DNA of 11,102 nt from an uncultured Opitutaceae bacterium (GTDB taxonomy: Bacteria; Verrucomicrobiota; Verrucomicrobiia; Opitutales; Opitutaceae), in NCBI GenBank assembly GCA_937128785.1, contig CAKZMS010000490.1, forward strand, positions 1 through 11,102. Reading direction: 5' to 3'. Positions within the stretch are counted from its first letter, which is position 1; every line of letters begins with the position of its first letter. A program made the position numbers and the translations under genes. Positions 7,082 through 11,102 of this stretch are shown piece by piece. The notes under the pieces were generated by a model. It was not told the DNA's origin and searched no databases. It was given only the letters and a program-made list of their open reading frames with translations.

Positions 7082-8056
7082 ATGACCGGGGATACGGAAT
7101 TTGAGACCCCGAAATCGGTGCTGGTCGTGGGGGTGCTGATGGTGGGGGTGACGCTGCTGTTTGTGCATCGATTCGCCGGCACCGTCATGACCGAGCTGGC
7201 AACCGAAGTGGTGGGCGACGACGAGAGTTGGCGTTATCGAGGAATGTCGACCCTGTGGGTGCTGGGCGGATTGTTGGGGGCATTGGGAGCGGCGATGCGG
7301 TTTCGCCTCGAAGTATGGCGCAGCAGTCTGAGCTGGGGATTACGGGCCTGCAGTATGGCCGCGGTATTGGCCGTGATGGCGGAAAACTGGACGGTGCTAC
7401 TGATCGCGAGTTTTGCGACGGGAGCGAGTGCCGGCTGGTTGTTGACGGTTCTGACCACCGGCATGCGGGCTTCGGTGGGCACATTGCGGTTGGGGGTGAT
7501 CGTGGGAGTGGGCTTTGCACTATCCGTGGGCCTGAGCGAGGCGGCGTTACGGTTGGCGGCGATGTTCGGTGATCCGATCAAGGGTGGTGGGGTCGTGGTA
7601 GCATTGCTCGTGGCGGCCAGTTCGGTTGTCGCGCCGTTTCTGACGCCGCAGGAACCCTCGATGGCAATGGAGCCGGAATACCGGGGGCGCGGACTCTTGA
7701 TTCAATGGCTCGTGCTGACGGCAATTGCGGTCGGTATCACTGCTGCCGGGAGCGGAGCGCTGGCGCCGCCCCTTTGGTGGTGGTTGGCTCTGGCGGTTGC
7801 CCCCATGCTGGGCGGTTGGTTGGATGCCGGTCAGCGCCGCTGGCCGTTGATTGCGGCGATCGGGTTGGTGGCGGTGGCGTTGTCCGGGGTGGTGGGAGGC
7901 TTTCTCGCCGGCGGGCTTACCTTGTTGGCGGGAACGCTGCTGACGGTTTGCGCGATCTATTTCGCGGCTCGTGGGGGGCGCGTCTGGGTCGCGGCCGGCA
8001 CGATGGCCTGGGTCGTGTTTCTCGGCCCCTATGTGGTCGGATTGTTCGCCGCTTAG
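7082..8056 (+). CDS. Polytopic inner-membrane protein, possibly MFS-like
   Basis: The 324-residue protein is strongly hydrophobic, with about ten to eleven predicted membrane segments: residues ~12-30, 56-74, 84-103, 105-123, 135-153, 165-187, 206-225, 227-245, 253-275, 277-294 and 300-322. A short polar N-terminus comes first, and a loop near 190-205 (PQEPSMAMEPEYRGRG) could be the central cytoplasmic loop of a major-facilitator-type carrier. I see no MFS signature strong enough to name a substrate, and Ala/Gly/Val-rich membrane proteins can look alike by composition. The ATG at 7082 has no obvious ribosome binding site. An extended -10-like TGCTATTTT at 7033-7041 lies about 40 bases upstream, in the gap shared with divergent holA. 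The stop overlaps the OsmC-family stop on the other strand. Confidence 0.8.
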   Translation: MTGDTEFETPKSVLVVGVLMVGVTLLFVHRFAGTVMTELATEVVGDDESWRYRGMSTLWVLGGLLGALGAAMRFRLEVWRSSLSWGLRACSMAAVLAVMAENWTVLLIASFATGASAGWLLTVLTTGMRASVGTLRLGVIVGVGFALSVGLSEAALRLAAMFGDPIKGGGVVVALLVAASSVVAPFLTPQEPSMAMEPEYRGRGLLIQWLVLTAIAVGITAAGSGALAPPLWWWLALAVAPMLGGWLDAGQRRWPLIAAIGLVAVALSGVVGGFLAGGLTLLAGTLLTVCAIYFAARGGRVWVAAGTMAWVVFLGPYVVGLFAA

Positions 8057-8526
8057 CTCACCAACGTTGGGGTGCAATTCACCTCACTGGTGATCGAATT
8101 CGCGATGAAGCACGCGTCATGGGCGGCGTGATGGAGAGCGTCCAATGCTTCAGCGGTGGGTTGCTTTTCACCAACGAATTTGGTGGCGGGGCGGAGTTCG
8201 ATTCGACTGATGGCGGGTTTGCCCGCGGCGTTCTTTTCGAGAAACCCCTCGGCGTCATCGGTGTAGGATTCGACCACATAGCCTTTGACGCGGGCGAGAT
8301 GGAGGAACCACAGAAAGTGACAGCTGGATACGCTGGCGACGAATGCCTCTTCAGGGTCGACGGCGGCGGGGTCGGACCACGGAGTGGGCACAACTGCGGG
8401 GCTGGGCGATCCGGGGACGGTGAGGCCGCCGTCAAAATTCCACTGGTGGGCGCGGGAGTAGCGGTTGGTGGCGAAGTCGTCGCCGGCATTCAGCGACCAA
8501 GTGAGTTGTGCGTTGTGGGAGGACAT
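8053..8526 (-). CDS. OsmC-family thiol peroxidase
   Basis: The protein has 157 residues from ATG 8526. A 17-residue upstream extension to 8577 is possible but less likely. It shows the OsmC/Ohr hallmarks: an early Arg (Arg25), the helix DPEEAFVASVSSCHFLWFLHLAR with Glu59/Glu60 and the peroxidatic Cys69, and HDACFIANSI with the resolving Cys139. OsmC-type enzymes reduce organic hydroperoxides, recycled by lipoyl proteins or small thiols, in the cytoplasm. The long insertion TVPGSPSPAVVPTPWSDP before the first helix is typical of the OsmC-like branch rather than Ohr. It is read in the same direction as the SRAP gene, 113 bases downstream of it. Only weak short inverted repeats lie between, so read-through from that promoter is plausible. 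Its end overlaps the stop of the convergent membrane-protein gene. Confidence 0.9.
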   Translation of the reverse strand: MSSHNAQLTWSLNAGDDFATNRYSRAHQWNFDGGLTVPGSPSPAVVPTPWSDPAAVDPEEAFVASVSSCHFLWFLHLARVKGYVVESYTDDAEGFLEKNAAGKPAISRIELRPATKFVGEKQPTAEALDALHHAAHDACFIANSITSEVNCTPTLVS

Positions 8527-8639
8527 GGGCCGGGACAGAAGTATCCCACCGTCGCCAAGGCTTTGGCGGGCAGGCAAGTAACAAGGGAGAGAACGGCCGG
8601 AAGGTGGCGGGTCGCAAAAAGTGACGCCGACCCCGTGGG

Positions 8640-9335
8640 TCAGAAAAGATCAAATTGAGAGCCGGGAGCTTCGCCGCGGGGGGTGAGGCAGGCGGGGCCT
8701 TCCACGCGGGAGGAGTTTACGTAGGTATCGAGCGGGGTTTCCTTGAGGCGCTCGGCGGGGAATTGGGTGATCATGGCAGTCGGATCAGCCAGATCCGGGT
8801 CGAGCCACTCGGATGCCGTCGTTTCGTCGAGGAGGACGGGCATGCGGTTGTGGATGCGACCCAACATGGGATTGGGCGTGGTGGTGATGACGGTGACGCT
8901 CTCGATCACGGTATCATCAATCGGGTCAATCCAGCGGTCCCAGAGTCCGGCGAAGGCGAGAGGTCCGCCGTCGTTGCGTTGGAATAGCCAGGGTAGGCGT
9001 TCCTTGCCTTGTTTCTCCCACTCGAAGAATCCGGTGGCGGGAATGAGGCAGCGCTGCCCTTTTTTCCAAGCGGTGCGGAATGAGGGTTTTTCCGCGATGG
9101 TCTCTCCGCGGGCGTTGATGAGCGGGGCGGACGAAGCGCTGCCTGCTTTGGACCAATGGGGAATCAGCCCCCATCGCAAGGAGGCTGCCTCTTGGTGGCG
9201 GAACGTGACCACGTCGGTCGAGGGAGCGATGTTGTAGCGATCCTTGCCGCCGGCCATTGCTTCATCGATCGGAATGCCGAGCTTTTTGCTCAGGTTGATG
9301 GCATCGCCTAAATTGAGGGTGAAACGGCTGCACAT
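8640..9335 (-). CDS. SRAP-domain protein (YedK/HMCES family, abasic-site shield)
   Basis: The protein has 231 residues from ATG 9335; Cys2 becomes N-terminal after Met removal. In this family the Cys2 amine and thiol form a thiazolidine crosslink with abasic sites in single-stranded DNA, protecting the fork. The other active-site residues are visible: NIAPS at 35-39, LRWGLIPHWSK at 53-63, INARGET at 73-79 (Asn74), IPATGFFEWEK with Glu105 (same number as in E. coli YedK), and GRIHNRMPVLL with His162. The final residues are GSQFDLF; the pentapeptide QFDLF (codons 8643-8657) matches the beta-clamp binding consensus. The longer open frame to 9683 must be ignored because Cys2 fixes the start. Its leader contains a heptamer repeat and the second operator palindrome. 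Confidence 0.95.
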   Translation of the reverse strand: MCSRFTLNLGDAINLSKKLGIPIDEAMAGGKDRYNIAPSTDVVTFRHQEAASLRWGLIPHWSKAGSASSAPLINARGETIAEKPSFRTAWKKGQRCLIPATGFFEWEKQGKERLPWLFQRNDGGPLAFAGLWDRWIDPIDDTVIESVTVITTTPNPMLGRIHNRMPVLLDETTASEWLDPDLADPTAMITQFPAERLKETPLDTYVNSSRVEGPACLTPRGEAPGSQFDLF

Positions 9336-9346
9336 GGCGCGGGGCG

Positions 9347-9380
9347 AAGTATCAAGTAGCAGGTAGCAAGTATCAAGCAG
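9347..9380. repeat. Degenerate 7-base tandem repeat in the SRAP leader
   Basis: Read on the plus strand: AAG, then TATCAAG (9350), TAGCAGG (9357), TAGCAAG (9364), TATCAAG (9371), then CAG. That is four full seven-base units with partial units at both ends, about 4.9 copies of the pattern TA(T/G)CA(A/G)G. It lies 12-45 bases upstream of the SRAP start codon, between the start and the operator palindrome, so it is probably in the 5' untranslated region. Confidence 0.8.
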
Positions 9381-9413
9381 ACCCGTGAGGATGGCCTCAC
9401 CGGAGGCTGTCGC

Positions 9414-9438
9414 TAGTTTAACCATATTGGTTAAACTA
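9414..9438. promoter_or_regulatory. Palindromic operator candidate, copy 2 (upstream of SRAP)
   Basis: The core at 9417-9435 is TTTAACCATATTGGTTAAA, the reverse-complement version of the core at 2753 and 10610. The symmetry extends three bases each side (TAG and CTA), making a 25-base palindrome with a TAT centre. It lies 81 bases upstream of the SRAP start and just past the stop of the radical SAM gene. In that arrangement its only obvious target is SRAP (and OsmC behind it). Confidence 0.8.
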
Positions 9439-9453
9439 TAGAAGTTCTCAGGT

Positions 9454-10584
9454 TCACAATAAATCCAGTTGGGTGCCGCCGGGCCGGCGGAAGTCGGCGG
9501 CATTGAGTTCGGGTAGGTCGGGGGGCAGGCCGGCGCGGCGGCGGGCGGCGACGAAGAGGTTACGGATGTTGTCGGCGTGGATGCCTTCGCCGCGCATGCG
9601 GGTGCGCCACTCGGTGACGTTGAGTTCGCCGCCGCGAATTTCCCGCACGCGGGAGAGGATGCGATCGGCCTTGGTGGGCACATGGGTTTCGAGCCAATCG
9701 GTGAAGAGGGTTTTCAACTGAAAGGGGAGGCGCAAGACGATCATCGACGCGGACTTCGCTCCGGCTTCAGCGGCCGCGTTGATGATGGCCGGCATTTCAT
9801 GGTCGGTGAGCCCGGGGATGATGGGCGCGATCATGACCCCGACCGGCACGCCGGCGGCGCTGAGTCGGCGGATCGCTTCGAGGCGCGCCTGAGGCCGGGA
9901 GGCGCGGGGCTCGAGTTGGCCGGAGAGTTCGGCATCCAAGGTGGTCATGGTGAGCAACACGCCCACGCCGTTCCACTTGGCGAAATCCGCCAGCAGGTCG
10001 ACGTCGCGGGTGATGAGCCGATTCTTCGTGATCAGGCTCACGGGATTGCGCAGTTCGAGCGCGACCTCGAGACACTGTCGCGTGATTTTGAAGTGGCGCT
10101 CCGCTGGTTGGTAGCAATCGGTCGCGCCGCTGAAAGCGATGGGTTCGGGTTGCCAGGAGCGTTTGCTCAATTCGGCGCGCAGCAGTTCCGGGGCACGACG
10201 TTTGACCATGATCTTGGTCTCAAAATCCAGGCCGCTGCTGAACCCGAGGTATTCATGGTAGGGCCGCGCGAAACAGTAGGCGCAGCCGTGTTCACAGCCC
10301 CGGTAGGGATTGACGCCGTAGGTGTAGGGGACGTCCGGGCTGTCGTTGCGGGAAAGAATGGACTGGCTGTCGTCGTCGTAGAACTGGGTTTGCGGCCCGG
10401 GGCGAATCACGTCCTCAGGGGCGAGGTCGGCCTCGGCGGCTTCGTCAATGTCCACTCGCAGGGGAGTGAACCGATTGGGTGGATTGATGGGCGTGCCGCG
10501 ACCCTTGCCGGCGTGGCGAGGCAGGTGAGAGGAGGAAGGGTCCGAGGAAGACGACACGGTCAAAACTATGGTATCCGGGCGCAA
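9454..10584 (-). CDS. PA0069-family radical SAM protein (SplB-related)
   Basis: The protein has 376 residues if it starts at TTG 10584. A GTG at 10557 (removing nine residues) is an equal candidate; neither has a clear ribosome binding site. The N-terminus carries the family signature KGRGTPINPPNRF at 27-39. The segment YGVNPYRGCEHGCAYCFAR supplies Cys97, Cys101 and Cys104, the CxxxCxxC motif that holds the 4Fe-4S cluster and generates the 5'-deoxyadenosyl radical. Further on, IAFSGATDCYQPAERHFKITRQCLE, LITKNRLITRD and GVMIAPIIPGLTD follow the TIM-barrel pattern shared with spore photoproduct lyase. The biochemical reaction of this family is not known to me; kinship to SplB suggests nucleic-acid chemistry. 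The last residues are GGTQLDLL, with QLDLL (codons 9457-9471) resembling a clamp-binding pentapeptide. Operator copy 3 lies 25 bases upstream of the TTG. Confidence 0.9.
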   Translation of the reverse strand: MRPDTIVLTVSSSSDPSSSHLPRHAGKGRGTPINPPNRFTPLRVDIDEAAEADLAPEDVIRPGPQTQFYDDDSQSILSRNDSPDVPYTYGVNPYRGCEHGCAYCFARPYHEYLGFSSGLDFETKIMVKRRAPELLRAELSKRSWQPEPIAFSGATDCYQPAERHFKITRQCLEVALELRNPVSLITKNRLITRDVDLLADFAKWNGVGVLLTMTTLDAELSGQLEPRASRPQARLEAIRRLSAAGVPVGVMIAPIIPGLTDHEMPAIINAAAEAGAKSASMIVLRLPFQLKTLFTDWLETHVPTKADRILSRVREIRGGELNVTEWRTRMRGEGIHADNIRNLFVAARRRAGLPPDLPELNAADFRRPGGTQLDLL

Positions 10585-10607
10585 AATGCCAGCGGAGCGT
10601 TGGAGTG

Positions 10608-10630
10608 AGTTTAACCAATATGGTTAAACT
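10608..10630. promoter_or_regulatory. Palindromic operator candidate, copy 3 (radical SAM / 10718 divergent gap)
   Basis: The core TTTAACCAATATGGTTAAA at 10610-10628 is identical in sequence and orientation to copy 1, and the symmetry extends two bases each side (AG and CT). It is 25 bases upstream of the TTG start of the radical SAM gene and 89 bases upstream of the divergent ATG at 10718. A repressor bound here could block the radical SAM promoter and possibly the other one. Confidence 0.8.
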
Positions 10631-10717
10631 ATCGGCAAGGGACTGTCCGGGATTAGGGGTGACGGGAAGGTTGCGGTGGCACTTTTGGCGCGGCAGGTTG
10701 TCCGGCTCATTTAGCAG

Positions 10718-11102
10718 ATGATTCGAAACGCGTTCATCCTTCTCACTGCCCTCGCGGCTGCCGGCGCCGTCCTGGCCCCGCCTGTTTCGACTACGCGTGC
10801 GGCCTGCGCGCTGAAGGACTTGCTGGTGCTGCAGCGGGAGCTGTTGGCCCGGGCGGCCGAGGCGGAGGTGCAGGAAGATGTCGAGCAGCTGCGCCCGCGT
10901 TTGCAGGATCTGGTGTTTGAGTGGGAGGACTATCTGCAGAATTATCCGAAGAAACCGGAGGGTTACATCGCCTACTCCATGCTGCTGGGCAACCCGCTGG
11001 TGGATGAGCGCAAGCGAGCCAAAGCACTGCTCCTCCGCGCCAACGAATTGGATGCCGACCAGCCGATCGTGAAGAACCAGTTGGGCAAATACCTCGCCGA
11101 AG
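10718..11102 (+). CDS. Secreted helical (TPR-like) protein, 5' part
   Basis: ATG at 10718 opens a frame of 128 codons that runs off the window. MIRNAFILLTALAAAGAVLAPPVS is a signal peptide. The mature start is strongly helical and acidic (ELLARAAEAEVQEDVEQLRPRLQDLVFEWEDYLQ), followed by NYPKKPEGYIAYSMLLGNPLVDERKRAKALLLRANELDADQPIVKNQLGKYLAE. The last part reads like tetratricopeptide repeats, with Ala, Gly and Tyr at repeat spacing. Proteins of this sort are periplasmic scaffolds or assembly factors; I cannot give a specific role. It diverges from the radical SAM gene, with operator copy 3 in the gap. Confidence 0.8.
   Translation, partial: MIRNAFILLTALAAAGAVLAPPVSTTRAACALKDLLVLQRELLARAAEAEVQEDVEQLRPRLQDLVFEWEDYLQNYPKKPEGYIAYSMLLGNPLVDERKRAKALLLRANELDADQPIVKNQLGKYLAE

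Noticed and set aside
6917..7168. Upstream extension of holA
   Set aside because: The translation is His, Pro and Arg rich, overlaps the divergent membrane-protein start and precedes the standard HolA N-terminus.
8609..8642. Short inverted repeats after the SRAP stop (GGGTCG/CGACCC and GACCC/GGGTC)
   Set aside because: Stems are only 5-6 bases, compete with each other and lack a T tract directly after the stem, so I do not call a terminator.
9336..9683. Upstream extension of the SRAP frame
   Set aside because: SRAP proteins need Cys at position 2, which fixes the start at 9335. The extension crosses the heptamer repeat, the palindrome and the radical SAM gene.
9577..10608. 343-codon plus-strand frame
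   Set aside because: It is the shadow of the radical SAM gene, whose minus-strand product carries the CxxxCxxC motif and family signatures.
1..11102. CRISPR arrays, tRNA or rRNA genes, insertion sequences and known LexA boxes
   Set aside because: I looked on both strands and saw no spaced direct repeats, cloverleaf genes, transposase frames, or sites of the CTGT-N8-ACAG or GAAC-N4-GTTC kind in gene upstream regions.

Overview
The window looks like a chromosomal segment of a GC-rich bacterium. It carries ordinary housekeeping and stress genes, and I see no phage, plasmid, insertion sequence, tRNA, rRNA or CRISPR array. The gene set would fit a verrucomicrobial (Opitutaceae-like) genome: a secreted nickel superoxide dismutase, a ceramidase-like hydrolase, a PA0069-type radical SAM protein and several secreted proteins of unknown function. 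That placement is inference from gene content; no marker gene proves it.

Layout. 1-747 (-): 5' part of a GT4 glycosyltransferase. 748-974: divergent gap with a perfect 43-base inverted repeat running into a run of seven GGG tracts. 975-2141 (+): secreted TPR-like protein. 2149-2181: bidirectional terminator. 2212-2679 (-): exported Ni-SOD. 2857-3870 (+): secreted protein of unknown function. 3888-6916 (-): a tightly spaced run transcribed in the order holA (clamp-loader delta), ceramidase-like hydrolase, Phd/YefM-type antitoxin, VapC-type PIN toxin. 7082-8056 (+): polytopic membrane protein whose stop overlaps the stop of an OsmC-family gene (8053-8526, -). 8640-9335 (-): SRAP (YedK/HMCES) protein. 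9454-10584 (-): PA0069/SplB-like radical SAM protein. 10718-11102 (+): 5' part of another secreted protein.

Two patterns tie separate genes together. First, a 19-base palindrome (TTTAACCA, three bases, TGGTTAAA) occurs three times, each in a gap upstream of a stress or repair gene: sodN, the SRAP gene and the radical SAM gene. It looks like the operator of one regulator. Second, the SRAP and radical SAM proteins both end in a sequence matching the bacterial sliding-clamp binding pentapeptide (QFDLF and QLDLL). Together they suggest a co-regulated, clamp-tethered DNA-damage module with an OsmC peroxidase beside it and a periplasmic Ni-SOD as another regulon member. This is a hypothesis built on visible motifs; no regulator gene is in the window.
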